Shown: positions 1 through 8,456 of the stretch, one piece after another
Numbering within the stretch: the first letter of the stretch is position 1
Layout of the letters: each line of letters starts with the position of its first letter
Source of the DNA: Terriglobia bacterium
GTDB lineage: Bacteria; Acidobacteriota; Terriglobia; JAJPHL01
DNA length: 55,230 nt
Assembly: GCA_021325275.1 (NCBI GenBank)
Contig: JAJPHL010000020.1
Span: 1-55,230 of the forward strand
Direction of reading: 5' to 3'
Notes under the pieces: generated by a model
Seen by the model: the letters and a program-made list of their open reading frames with translations, nothing else
The model's database searches: none
What the model was told of the DNA's origin: nothing
Translations under genes and position numbers: made by a program

Positions 1-2687
1 CCGCCCGCTTGACCTTCCTCCGGGTTCGCGGCGCCTTGCTCGCCACCTGCGGGAGCACCTTCCGCCGCCGGTGCTGCCGCGCCACCACCACCGCCACGTC
101 CTCCACGACCGCCGCCACCGCCCGCACCTGCGCCGCCGCGACCACCACCGCCACCGCCGCCACCGAATCCGCCGCGACCACCGGCCGCTTGCGGAATTGG
201 CGAGTCTTCACGCAAATCCCAGACCAAGCGATTCACCACTCCGGCTTCGGCGCGCGCGGTCATTTTTCGCACGTTACCGTCCTTGTCTGTTACGGTCACT
301 TGCACCGGTCCCGCCGACTTCGTGTAGTAATCGATCACCGCGCCCTGAGGAGCATTCGGGGCGAAGAACATCGAGTTCCCCACGAAGCTGCGGTAATTCG
401 CCATCTTGTATTCCACCGCTGGACGAGTGGGAAACGCCTTGATGTCCGCGTTCAGCACATCGGAGCTCATGTTTTCAAGCGACGAAATGTTGTCGAGAAT
501 CTGGAACGACCGTCCGTGCGTGGCGAGAATTAAATCGTGCTCGCGCGGATGAACCTGAATGTCGAACACCGGTGTCGTCGCCAAACCATTCTTCATCTTG
601 TGCCACGATCCACCGCGATCGAGCGAGAAGAACAATCCAAATTCGGTTCCGGCGAAGAGCAAGTTCGAGTTGCTGGGATCTTCGCGCACCGTGTGCACCG
701 TGCCCGCTTCCACCGGAATTCCGTTGGTGATGCGCGTGAACGTTTTGCCAAAATCCTTCGTCACGTAGATGTAGATCGCGTAGTCCGACGCGCGGTGATT
801 GTCGAACGCCACGTAAGCCGTTCCCGCGCCTGCGCGCGACGTCTCGATGCGGCTGACATACGCGCCTTTCTTCACGCCCGGAACGTTGGCCACCACGTTC
901 GACCACGTTTTCCCGTCATCCTGCGACACTTGCAGGTTGCCGTCGTCTGTTCCCACCCACAAGATGCCCGGCTTCAACGGCGATTCCGCGATCACCGTGA
1001 TGCACGGCCACGCCACCACGCCATCGTGACGCGAAAGAGTCTCGCGGCTCACGACCTTGCCCATCACTTCGATCTTGTCTCGGTCCGCATTCGAAGTAAG
1101 ATCGGGACCCAGCCGCGTCCAATCGTCGCCGCGGTTCGTCGACTTGAACAAATAGTTGCCGCCGTAATAAATCGTGTTGTGATCGTGCGCCGAAATCATC
1201 AGCGGAGAATTCCACTGGAAGCGATAGCGCGGCGGATTGTCGTTTTCTTCCTGCGGACGAATCGATTTCGATTCGCTCGAGCGCAAGTCGCGCCGCGACA
1301 AGTTGCCGTCTTGCGACTCCGCGTAGATGATGTTGGGATCCACTTGATCGATGCGGTTGTAGAATCCGTCGCCGCCCGCCACGGTGATCCAGTCTTCGTT
1401 GCCGATGCCGAGTTGCTGCTCGGTGGAACTCGGTCCGCACCACGAGTAGTTGTCCTGCGCGCCGCCGCAAACGTGATACGGCTTCTGGAAATCGAACGAC
1501 GCTTCGTAGAATTGTCCAAGCGGGAAATTATTCAAGTGCGACCAATGGCGTCCCATATCGTTGGTGGACCACACGCCGCCGTCGCAGCCGATGATGACGT
1601 GGTCGGAATCGCCGGGATCGATCCAGATGCCGTGCACGTCGCTGTGCACGCCTTGGAAACGCGTCTGCACGAAAGTTTTTCCGCCGTCCTCGGAGAAGTA
1701 GATGTTCACGCCGCCCATCCACATGCGCTGATCGTTGTTGGGATCGACGCGAAGTTGGCTGAAGTACGACGGCCGCGGATTTTCGTTGCCCATGCGCGTC
1801 CAATGCACGCCTTTATCTTCCGACCGGTATACGCCTCCCAGCGTCGCGTGCTCGATGAGCGCGTAGACGATGTTGGGGTTTTTCCGGTAGACCGAGAGCG
1901 CGCAGCGGCCGATATCGCCTTGCGCCGGCAAGCCTCCCGCCACCTTCGTCCAATGCGCGCCCGCGTCGGTGGAGCGATAAATCCCGCTGCCCGGACCGCC
2001 GCCCGAGTATCCGAACACGGTGCGGCGGCGTTGATACGCCGCGGCGTACAAAATGTTGGGGCTCTGCGGATCGATTGCGATGTCGCTGACGCCGGTGTCT
2101 TCGTTGATCGACAGCGTTTGCGACCACGTCGCCCCGCCGTCCATCGAGCGATACACGCCGCGTTCTTTGTTCGGTCCCCAGAGATCGCCGAGCGCCGCCA
2201 CCCACACGTGGTCGGGATTCTGCGGATCGACCACGACGCGACCAATGTGCTTCGATTCCTTCAATCCCATGTGCGTCCACGTCGCGCCGCCGTCGACGGT
2301 CTTGTAGACGCCGTCGCCCCACGACGAACTCTGGCGATTGTTCGGCTCGCCAGTGCCGACATAGACGATCGAGGGATTCGACGGCGCGATGGCGATGTCG
2401 CCGATCGAGGGATTCGGCTGATCGTCGAACAGCGACATCCAGGTCATGCCGGCGTTGACGGTCTTCAGCAATCCACCGGCGGCCGCGCCCACGTAGAAGA
2501 CGCGTGGATCGGACTCGACCGCCGCGATCACGTCGACGCGCCCGCCCATTACGGCGGGTCCAATAGCGCGGAAATGCAAGTTCTTCAGCGCGGTGTCGTA
2601 GGCGGGCTGCGCGGCGGCGCCCGCTGCGGCGAGCGTAAAGACGGCGATCAAAAGGGTGGCGATGCGAAGGGTCTTGCTGGCTGACAT
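1..2687 (-). CDS. Sortilin/VPS10-like secreted beta-propeller protein (3' end outside window)
   Basis: The minus-strand reading frame stays open from an ATG at 2687 to the window edge, giving at least 895 residues. It begins with a signal peptide (MSASKTLRIATLLIAVFTLA then AAAGAAAQPA). The body is built of BNR/Asp-box-like blades such as 'YRSTDAGAHWT', 'YRSEDKGVHWT' and 'QVSQDDGKTWS', typical of the sortilin/photosystem-assembly-factor-like glycosyl-hydrolase fold common in Acidobacteriota. These are exported propellers of unknown substrate. From about residue 834 the chain turns into a Gly/Arg-rich low-complexity stretch (GGRGG-type) and then an Ala/Pro/Gly tail. The C-terminus is not visible. 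A long plus-strand frame overlapping it is an antisense artefact. The family call is firm, the function unknown. Confidence 0.9.
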   Translation of the reverse strand, partial: MSASKTLRIATLLIAVFTLAAAGAAAQPAYDTALKNLHFRAIGPAVMGGRVDVIAAVESDPRVFYVGAAAGGLLKTVNAGMTWMSLFDDQPNPSIGDIAIAPSNPSIVYVGTGEPNNRQSSSWGDGVYKTVDGGATWTHMGLKESKHIGRVVVDPQNPDHVWVAALGDLWGPNKERGVYRSMDGGATWSQTLSINEDTGVSDIAIDPQSPNILYAAAYQRRRTVFGYSGGGPGSGIYRSTDAGAHWTKVAGGLPAQGDIGRCALSVYRKNPNIVYALIEHATLGGVYRSEDKGVHWTRMGNENPRPSYFSQLRVDPNNDQRMWMGGVNIYFSEDGGKTFVQTRFQGVHSDVHGIWIDPGDSDHVIIGCDGGVWSTNDMGRHWSHLNNFPLGQFYEASFDFQKPYHVCGGAQDNYSWCGPSSTEQQLGIGNEDWITVAGGDGFYNRIDQVDPNIIYAESQDGNLSRRDLRSSESKSIRPQEENDNPPRYRFQWNSPLMISAHDHNTIYYGGNYLFKSTNRGDDWTRLGPDLTSNADRDKIEVMGKVVSRETLSRHDGVVAWPCITVIAESPLKPGILWVGTDDGNLQVSQDDGKTWSNVVANVPGVKKGAYVSRIETSRAGAGTAYVAFDNHRASDYAIYIYVTKDFGKTFTRITNGIPVEAGTVHTVREDPSNSNLLFAGTEFGLFFSLDRGGSWHKMKNGLATTPVFDIQVHPREHDLILATHGRSFQILDNISSLENMSSDVLNADIKAFPTRPAVEYKMANYRSFVGNSMFFAPNAPQGAVIDYYTKSAGPVQVTVTDKDGNVRKMTARAEAGVVNRLVWDLREDSPIPQAAGGRGGFGGGGGGGGRGGAGAGGGGGRGGRGGGGGAAAPAAEGAPAGGEQGAANPEEGQAG

Positions 2688-2766
2688 TTTGGTTGTCCCC
2701 CGAAAAAATCAAGGCCATTGTACACAATTACTATGTGGCGGCGCAGGCCGGCGGGGCGTGCCGGTG

Positions 2767-3162
2767 TTAAGAAACGTGAACGCGTCTGATCAGCTCAACG
2801 AGTCGCGAGCGGTGACAGTGCGATTCGTCGTCGCAGAAGCATCCCACGGCAATCGGCGTGCGTTCCGCGAGTGCGGCGAGAAGTTCGATCACGTGGCGCG
2901 GCGCGGGTTGTTGCATTTCGCGCTCGTAAGCCTGAAAGAATCGCTTGCGAATGGCCGCATCGCCGAGATCTTTCCGATAACGGTGGATCAACGCGGCGCT
3001 GGGAGCAATCACGGGAAGCCAAACGTCGAAGAATCCGTCTTCGCGCCAGCGTGACTTCGCTACGCCTCGCGGCGGATGGCGGGCCGCGCCGATCCGCAGT
3101 CCTTCGCCGCGTTTCGGCGGCGCGCCGATTTGGAAGGTCCGAAGTTGGAGCGAGCGCGCCAT
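2767..3162 (-). CDS. DUF488 family protein
   Basis: A 131-residue product starting MARSLQLRTFQIG. It has the DUF488 layout: N-terminal 'RTFQIG', a central conserved 'HPPRGVAKS', and near the end a cysteine/histidine cluster, 'VGCFCDDESHCHRSRLVELI', which matches the family signature of CFC...HCHR type. The frame is open further upstream to 4350, but that part is antisense to the cytochrome gene, so I chose the ATG at 3162 as the start where the homology-like sequence begins. It is divergent from the cytochrome gene, with 33 bp between the start codons. The biochemical role of DUF488 is not established; nucleic-acid-related roles have been suggested. Confidence 0.8.
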   Translation of the reverse strand: MARSLQLRTFQIGAPPKRGEGLRIGAARHPPRGVAKSRWREDGFFDVWLPVIAPSAALIHRYRKDLGDAAIRKRFFQAYEREMQQPAPRHVIELLAALAERTPIAVGCFCDDESHCHRSRLVELIRRVHVS

Positions 3163-3183
3163 GTTCTCCACCCAGAATAACGC

Positions 3184-3189
3184 TAAAAT
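3184..3189 (+). promoter_or_regulatory. -10-like box (TAAAAT) close to the cytochrome start
   Basis: TAAAAT ends 6 bp before the ATG at 3196. A transcript initiated from it would have essentially no leader, and no Shine-Dalgarno sequence precedes the ATG. No clear -35 is visible. Confidence 0.4.
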
Positions 3190-3195
3190 TGCGTC

Positions 3196-4383
3196 ATGAA
3201 GATTTGCAACGTCCTTGTTTTGGCGGCCGTGGCAGTTACCGCACAGGCGCAAAACCATTACGTCGGATCGCAAGCGTGCGCCAAGTGCCATCAGCAGATT
3301 TACGAACACTGGAAGAAAACGCCGATGGCCAACGTGGTGCGCGATCCGCGCGAGCATCCTGATGCGATCATTCCGGATCTGGCCACCAACGACGTGTCGC
3401 CGTTCACGAAGGACCAAGTCGCCTTCGTCTACGGCAGCATTTGGAAGCAGCGTTATTTCACGAAGGTCGGCGAGGATTATTTTCCGCTTCCTGTTCAGTG
3501 GGAGGTTCTGAATCACAAGTGGAGCAAATACCAAATGGCGGCGGGCACCGATTGGTGGACGGCGTTTTATCCGGCGGACAATATGCATCGCCCCACCGGT
3601 CCGCTCTGTGACGGCTGCCATTCGGTCGGTTACGACATTCGCGCGAAGCAAGTGGCGGAGTGGAACGTCGGCTGCGAACGCTGCCACGGACCGGGCAGCG
3701 AACACGCGGCGCATCCCGCGCTTACCAACATCAAGAATCCCGGCAAAATGGATTACGTCGCTGCCAGCGACACCTGCATTCAGTGCCATTCGCAAGGCCA
3801 GCCGCTGGCGAATCCCATCGAGGGCAAGTATTACGATTGGCCTGTCGGCTACAACGCGGGATTGAAACTCCAAGATTATTGGAAACTCGAAGAACACACG
3901 CTCGGCGCGCCGGCCAACTTTTTGCATTTTCCCGACGGCACAGCGCACAAGAATCGCATGCAGGGCAACGATTTCGTGCAAAGCGTCATGTATACGCGCG
4001 GCGTCACGTGTTTCAGTTGTCACGACGTGCATGGCACGGAGAACTACGCGCAGTTGCGCTTGCCGGCCGACAAACTCTGCTTCACCTGTCACGGCCCGAA
4101 ATCGCCGAATGGTCCGCGCACCGCGACGATCGAGCAACACACGCATCACAAAGACGGAACGCCGGGCAGCCGGTGCGTGGACTGCCACATGCCGAAGATC
4201 GAAACCCAAGGTCCTCCGGGCACGTTTGTTCACGCGCATACGTTCAAGTTCATCTCTCCCGCGATGACGGATAAATACAAGATCCCGAATCCATGCACGT
4301 CGTGCCACAAAGACAAGTCGACCGAGTGGGCCACCAACGCGATGCGCCACTGGAGCGAGCGGTCGCCTTGGCGGCTGGAATAA
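3196..4383 (+). CDS. Secreted octaheme c-type cytochrome
   Basis: A 395-residue protein with a signal peptide (first ~19 residues, MKICNVLVLAAVAVTAQAQ). It has eight CXXCH heme-binding motifs, at residues 28-32, 138-142, 160-164, 194-198, 272-276, 295-299, 327-331 and 367-371. It is therefore expected to bind eight covalent hemes in the periplasm or outside the cell and to act in electron transfer. Extra histidines (HTHH, HAH) may be distal ligands. It resembles the cytochrome c-554/NapC-like multiheme proteins of Acidobacteriota, some of which carry C-terminal TPRs; none are seen here. No partner oxidoreductase is adjacent; the DUF488 gene is divergent and an ECF sigma gene follows after 50 bp. 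Confidence 0.93.
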   Translation: MKICNVLVLAAVAVTAQAQNHYVGSQACAKCHQQIYEHWKKTPMANVVRDPREHPDAIIPDLATNDVSPFTKDQVAFVYGSIWKQRYFTKVGEDYFPLPVQWEVLNHKWSKYQMAAGTDWWTAFYPADNMHRPTGPLCDGCHSVGYDIRAKQVAEWNVGCERCHGPGSEHAAHPALTNIKNPGKMDYVAASDTCIQCHSQGQPLANPIEGKYYDWPVGYNAGLKLQDYWKLEEHTLGAPANFLHFPDGTAHKNRMQGNDFVQSVMYTRGVTCFSCHDVHGTENYAQLRLPADKLCFTCHGPKSPNGPRTATIEQHTHHKDGTPGSRCVDCHMPKIETQGPPGTFVHAHTFKFISPAMTDKYKIPNPCTSCHKDKSTEWATNAMRHWSERSPWRLE

Positions 4384-4433
4384 TCGCGCGGGAAGAAACT
4401 GGAGTCGAGCGGCGTCTCATGTAAGGTGGCTGG

Positions 4434-4988
4434 TTGACGAATCATCCGGTGCAGGTGACGACCGAGATTCTCGCCGCGTGCCGCACGGGCGACCGCGACG
4501 CATTCCGCTCGCTCTACGACACCTATAAGGATCGTGTGTATTCGATCGCGCTGTACTTCTTTCACGGCGATCGCGCCGCGGCCGGCGATGCTTCGCAGCA
4601 AGTTTTTCTCAAGCTGCTAACGCAGATCGGCCAGTTTCGCGGAGACGCCGAATTCTCCACGTGGCTGTACCGCATGGTGGTGAACACGTGCGTCGATATG
4701 ACTCGGCGGCGCAAGCGGACGACGGATCTTTCCGATACGCTTCCGGCTCCGGCGCGTCAGCACGAAGAGATCGAGCAGCGACAAGTGGTGGACGCGGTGC
4801 AAGCGGCGGTGGCCGAATTGCCGGAGAAATTCCGCATCGCTGTGCTGCTGCGGCACTTCGATGATCTTTCCTACGAAGAGATGGCCGCGATTCTAAATTG
4901 CTCCGCGGGAACCGTGGCGTCGCGTTTGAGCCGCGGGCATCGAATGTTGGCCGTGCGGTTGAAGAAGTTTCAAGAGAGATGGAAATGA
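4434..4988 (+). CDS. ECF RNA polymerase sigma factor
   Basis: A 184-residue sigma-70 family protein with region 2 at about residues 20-85 ('DAFRSLYDTYKDRVYSIA', 'FSTWLYRMVVNTCVDMTRRR') and region 4 at about 120-175 ('LPEKFRIAVLLRHFDDLSYE', then 'LNCSAGTVASRLSRG'), the classic ECF layout with no region 3. The start is TTG at 4434; the upstream ATG at 4419 is followed directly by a stop, so TTG or the GTG at 4449 must be used. The stop overlaps the next gene's ATG (ATGA at 4985-4988). The FecR-like membrane protein encoded there is the expected cognate regulator. Confidence 0.92.
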   Translation: MTNHPVQVTTEILAACRTGDRDAFRSLYDTYKDRVYSIALYFFHGDRAAAGDASQQVFLKLLTQIGQFRGDAEFSTWLYRMVVNTCVDMTRRRKRTTDLSDTLPAPARQHEEIEQRQVVDAVQAAVAELPEKFRIAVLLRHFDDLSYEEMAAILNCSAGTVASRLSRGHRMLAVRLKKFQERWK

Positions 4989-5827
4989 CCGATCCAGCAG
5001 CCGAGAGATTTGCGCAGTCGATGCTCGCCGAGCTTCCGTTGGTGGAAGCGCCGGAGAGCGTTTGGCGCGGCATCGAGGCCCGCCTCGACGCCGGCGAGCG
5101 GCCGCGCCCGGCGCCGGTGTTCCGGTGGCCGCGATGGGCGTTCGCGATCGCCGCGATTTTCGCGATCGTGGCCGCGATCTTCTGGCGCGCTTCCCAACGC
5201 GGCTGGATCGACACGGGCCACTCCTCGCAGACCATCGCGATCGGGCAAATCGGCACGGTGACGATCGCTCCCGGCACGCGCCTGCGTGTCGTCGCCGATC
5301 GCCCTGAAGAACATCGCTTGGCGTTGCAGCACGGCGAAATTCACGCGAGAATCACCGCGCCGCCGCGATTGTTTTTTGTCGACACGGCGTCCGGAACGGC
5401 GATCGATCTCGGCTGCGAGTACACGCTCACGGCCGACGACCGCGGGGCCGGCGAGTTGCATGTCACGCGCGGTTGGGTCGCGTTTGTGTGGCAAGGCCGC
5501 GAGTCGCTAACACCGGCGGGAGCGATGGTTCGAACGCGGCCCGTTTCTGGTCCCGGGATCCCGTACTTCGAAGACGCGTCGTCTGAACTAAAGCGGGCCG
5601 TGGACGGCCGGCTTGATGTCAATGCGGCCCTCGGAGCCGCGCGCCCCCGCGATACACTCACGCTGTGGCATTTGCTGCAACGCGTTTCGGACACGGATCG
5701 CGCGCCAGTCTACGACCGGATCGCCACGCTCGCGCCGTTGCCCGCGTCCATCGATCGGGAAAAAGTCCTGCGGCTTGATCCCGAGGCGTTGAAGTTGTTG
5801 AAAGAGGAACTGGCTTGGACCTGGTAA
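4985..5827 (+). CDS. FecR-domain membrane protein, putative anti-sigma factor
   Basis: A 280-residue protein starting at the ATG that overlaps the sigma-factor stop. It has a short cytoplasmic N-terminus, one transmembrane segment at about residues 48-66 ('WAFAIAAIFAIVAAIFW') and a periplasmic FecR-like region ('GQIGTVTIAPGTRLRVV', 'HGEIHARI', 'DTASGTAIDLGCEYTL', 'VTRGWVAFVW'). Translational coupling to the ECF sigma gene indicates that it senses or transmits an envelope signal. An earlier in-frame ATG at 4979 would add two residues. No classical zinc anti-sigma motif is present, unlike the second sigma/anti-sigma pair in this window. Confidence 0.82.
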   Translation: MTDPAAERFAQSMLAELPLVEAPESVWRGIEARLDAGERPRPAPVFRWPRWAFAIAAIFAIVAAIFWRASQRGWIDTGHSSQTIAIGQIGTVTIAPGTRLRVVADRPEEHRLALQHGEIHARITAPPRLFFVDTASGTAIDLGCEYTLTADDRGAGELHVTRGWVAFVWQGRESLTPAGAMVRTRPVSGPGIPYFEDASSELKRAVDGRLDVNAALGAARPRDTLTLWHLLQRVSDTDRAPVYDRIATLAPLPASIDREKVLRLDPEALKLLKEELAWTW

Positions 5828-5893
5828 AACCCAGGGAAGAAAAACGGTCGTCCCGGCGTCTTAAGGGTGTCGGCACAGCAAGGAGAACCCAAA

Positions 5894-6349
5894 ATGATGC
5901 GCAGCATTTTGGCATTTCTTGCATTCGCGGCGTTCGCGAATGCACAGGCGTTTTCTTTCAGGATCGGCGCGCCCGTCGCGTCGCAGGACTTTCAGTTCAA
6001 GAGTGCGGCGTTCGTCTTTCGCACCGAAGGATGCGCCGGCGTCGAGAAACTGAAAATCACCGCCGCGGCCGTGGGGCGGGTAAACGGCGAACGGCGCAGC
6101 ATGGACTTGCATGTCGCGGCGTCTTCGTCGCACCCGGGCGTTTTTGCGGTCGCCCAACAGTGGCCGCAGGAAGGGAACTGGGTGGTCTCGCTGAAGGGCG
6201 AATGCGGTGACAAGATCGCCGGCGCCATCGTGCCGCTGAATCGCCAAGGATTCATCCGCGAATCGGCAAAGTTTTTTTCGCGCGCCGCGAAGGACTCTGA
6301 AATCGACGCGGCGCTAAAGGATTTGGCAAAGAAGGAGGAACCAAAATGA
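5894..6349 (+). CDS. Secreted protein of unknown function
   Basis: A 151-residue protein beginning MMRSILAFLAFAAFANAQAF, a clear signal peptide. AAGGAG lies 8 bp upstream of the ATG at 5894, which fixes the start; the frame itself opens slightly earlier. The mature part contains two cysteines ('TEGCAG', 'GECGDK') that could form a disulfide. I recognise no family. The stop overlaps the next gene's ATG (ATGA, 6346-6349), so the two are translationally coupled and probably work together, downstream of the ECF/FecR pair. Confidence 0.72.
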   Translation: MMRSILAFLAFAAFANAQAFSFRIGAPVASQDFQFKSAAFVFRTEGCAGVEKLKITAAAVGRVNGERRSMDLHVAASSSHPGVFAVAQQWPQEGNWVVSLKGECGDKIAGAIVPLNRQGFIRESAKFFSRAAKDSEIDAALKDLAKKEEPK

Positions 6350-7527
6350 CTCGCAAACTCTTTGGGCTATTGCTGGCCGTGGCGGCGGTCGTTGTTCTCA
6401 CCGCGGGATCGCCCGACGACGGCTTGACCGTACACGAGTGGGGCACGTTCACATCGGTCGCCGGCACGAACGGCAAGGCCATCGAGTGGAACGGCCTTGG
6501 TCCGGCGCGCGATCTTCCCCCTTTCGTGGAAGACGCCGGACTTCACTGCACCAAGTGGAGCTTTCTTGCCAGCGTGCGCATGGAAACGCCGGTGATTTAT
6601 TTCTACAGTTCGCGCGAAATGCAGGCCAACGTCAGCGTGAAATTCCCACACGGGCAAATGAGCGAGTGGTATCCCAGCGCTCGCGTCTCGAGCGACCACA
6701 TCACGCCGCAGCCCGCCGACACGCCCGACTTCCAACTTCGCAACACCGTCGGCGGCATCGAATGGCGTGGAATCCGCGTCGAGCCGGGCGTGTCGCCGGC
6801 GCTGCCGAGTGGCGGCGAGGCGAATGACCGTTACTACGCCGCGCGGCAAACCGATAGCGCACCGCTTACGGTCGGCACGCAGCACGAAAAGTTTCTCTTC
6901 TACCGCGGCCTCGCGCATTTCGATGTGCCGCTCACCGCGCGCGTGACGGCCGATGGCAAAATTCTGGTGTCGAACGATGGCGCGACCGTGATCCCCAGTG
7001 CGATTCTGTTTGAAAATCGCGGTGGTCGCGTGACCTATCGCGAACTTGGCGCGATTCCGTTGCACGCGCCGATGGACGCGACGGCGGGTTGGGGAGAAAT
7101 GGGCGACGCCGGACACTCGCTACCGGAGTTGTATCGCGATCTCGAAGAAACGCTCGTGTCGCAAGGACTATTCCGCAAGGAAGCGCACGCGATGGTCGAG
7201 ACGTGGAAGTATTCGTGGTTCGAGGAAGGATCGCGGATCGTTTACGTCATTCCGCGCGCGACCGTCGATGCGCTGCTGCCGCTGAGCGTTCAGCCGCAGC
7301 CCGCGCACACCGAGCGTGTTTTTGTCGGCCGTATTGAACTATTGACAGCGGCGTCGACGCACGACGTTGCGGACGCGGTGAATCGTGGCGACGCCACGAT
7401 CGCGAAGAAATACGGGCGCTTCCTTGAGCCGTTGCTCGCGCGCGTGCCGCACGCCGATCCTGCGGTCGCCGCGAAGGTCCAGCAATTACGGATGAAAATC
7501 GCGCAGCAAGGCGACTTTTGCCGGTAG
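6346..7527 (+). CDS. Secreted conserved protein of unknown function ('VHEWGTFTSVAG' family)
   Basis: A 393-residue protein with a signal peptide (MTRKLFGLLLAVAAVVVLTAG). Directly after it comes 'LTVHEWGTFTSVAGTNG', a motif I recall from a conserved exported family of Acidobacteriota and Planctomycetota without assigned function. Other conserved-looking parts are 'METPVIYFYS' (about residue 79) and 'FLFYRGLAHFDVPL'. It is coupled by a 4-bp overlap to the preceding secreted protein and is the last gene of the apparent sigma-FecR-secreted operon. It ends convergent to the TIM-barrel gene with 61 bp between, where I see no clear terminator. Confidence 0.75.
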   Translation: MTRKLFGLLLAVAAVVVLTAGSPDDGLTVHEWGTFTSVAGTNGKAIEWNGLGPARDLPPFVEDAGLHCTKWSFLASVRMETPVIYFYSSREMQANVSVKFPHGQMSEWYPSARVSSDHITPQPADTPDFQLRNTVGGIEWRGIRVEPGVSPALPSGGEANDRYYAARQTDSAPLTVGTQHEKFLFYRGLAHFDVPLTARVTADGKILVSNDGATVIPSAILFENRGGRVTYRELGAIPLHAPMDATAGWGEMGDAGHSLPELYRDLEETLVSQGLFRKEAHAMVETWKYSWFEEGSRIVYVIPRATVDALLPLSVQPQPAHTERVFVGRIELLTAASTHDVADAVNRGDATIAKKYGRFLEPLLARVPHADPAVAAKVQQLRMKIAQQGDFCR

Positions 7528-7588
7528 CGGAGAGGAAGTCGGCAGAGGCAAGTCCGCCCCACTGTCACGTCGGCTGAAAGAATGATTC

Positions 7589-8446
7589 TTACAGCGTTGA
7601 CGCCTCGATCTGCCGAAACACTTTGAGATTCTTCTCCGCGTCGCCCGACCGATCCGCCGCGGACGCCGCGGTTTCAAAAACGCACCAGCCGTCGTAGCCG
7701 ATGTCGTGCATCGCTTGGATCGCGCCTTTCACGTCGACCTTGCCGGTGCCGAGCAATACCTGGTCCTTGATATGAATTTGGCAGATGCGCTCTTTGCCGA
7801 GCGCGCGAATTTCCGCGGGTACGTCAAAGTGTCCCATGTTCGTCGAGTTGCCGATGTCGTACCAGATCTTCACGGCGTTCGATCCCACGCGATCGAGCAG
7901 GCGCATGTTGTCGGCGGCCGATAGCGTGTTCTCCACGCCCAGGATTACGCCGTCGCGCTCGGCGCCCGGCGCGAGCTCCTGCAAAATGTTCACCAGCACG
8001 TCGAGGTCGGCCGCCTTCAACTCGCAGTTGAAGAAAAACGCCAACTCCACCATGCCGGCGCCGAGCGCCTTCGTCGCTCGGATCGCTTCCTTCACCCACA
8101 TGCGTCCGTCGGGGTTCGATTGCAGGCAATCGCGCAGAAGCACGTCGAGGAAAGTGCTGGTGATCGGGATGTTGTATTCGCGCGAGGCGTCGAGGATTTC
8201 TTTTTGCTTCAAGTTGCCGGAAAGTTCCAGGCGGCCCGGCGCACCGCGTCCCAACTGCACTTGAATCCCTTGGAAACCGATTCGTTGCGCCACGCGAAAC
8301 GCGCCGGGACTCGACGGGTAGCCCAGGATCACATCCATGATGCCGACCCGCAGCGGCGGGTATTTTGCCGCGGGCAACGCGCTAGAAAAAGCAAGCGCGG
8401 CTCCCGTTGTCAGGAAGCCGCGCCGGTTGATGCCGTCGTGTTTCGT
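7589..8446 (-). CDS. Tat-exported xylose-isomerase-like TIM-barrel protein (sugar phosphate isomerase/epimerase family)
   Basis: The mature part ('LRVGIMDVILGYPSS', 'RIGFQGIQVQLGRGAP', 'NIPITSTFLD', 'KALGAGMVELAFFF', 'VKIWYDIGNST', 'ICQIHIKD', 'DGWCVFETAAS') is an AP-endonuclease-2-type TIM barrel with the usual metal-ligand positions (E, D, H, E). The first in-frame ATG (8377) is inside the sequence that follows a twin-arginine signal, 'NRRGFLTTGAALAFSSALPA'. To include that signal the start must lie upstream, yet no ATG, GTG or TTG is in frame there. The best candidate is ACG at 8446, preceded by AAAGGA with 6-bp spacing, 10 bp after the upstream PBP gene's stop. From ACG the protein has 285 residues. 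The start is therefore uncertain: ACG initiation or a point change of ATG. Confidence 0.82.
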   Translation of the reverse strand, partial: TKHDGINRRGFLTTGAALAFSSALPAAKYPPLRVGIMDVILGYPSSPGAFRVAQRIGFQGIQVQLGRGAPGRLELSGNLKQKEILDASREYNIPITSTFLDVLLRDCLQSNPDGRMWVKEAIRATKALGAGMVELAFFFNCELKAADLDVLVNILQELAPGAERDGVILGVENTLSAADNMRLLDRVGSNAVKIWYDIGNSTNMGHFDVPAEIRALGKERICQIHIKDQVLLGTGKVDVKGAIQAMHDIGYDGWCVFETAASAADRSGDAEKNLKVFRQIEASTL

Positions 8447-8456
8447 TGGCGATCCT

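Noticed and set aside
537-2684. 715-residue plus-strand open frame
   Set aside because: It is antisense to the sortilin-like gene; the minus-strand frame has a signal peptide and recognisable propeller motifs, while this one is Arg/His/Val-rich shadow sequence typical of GC-rich antisense frames.
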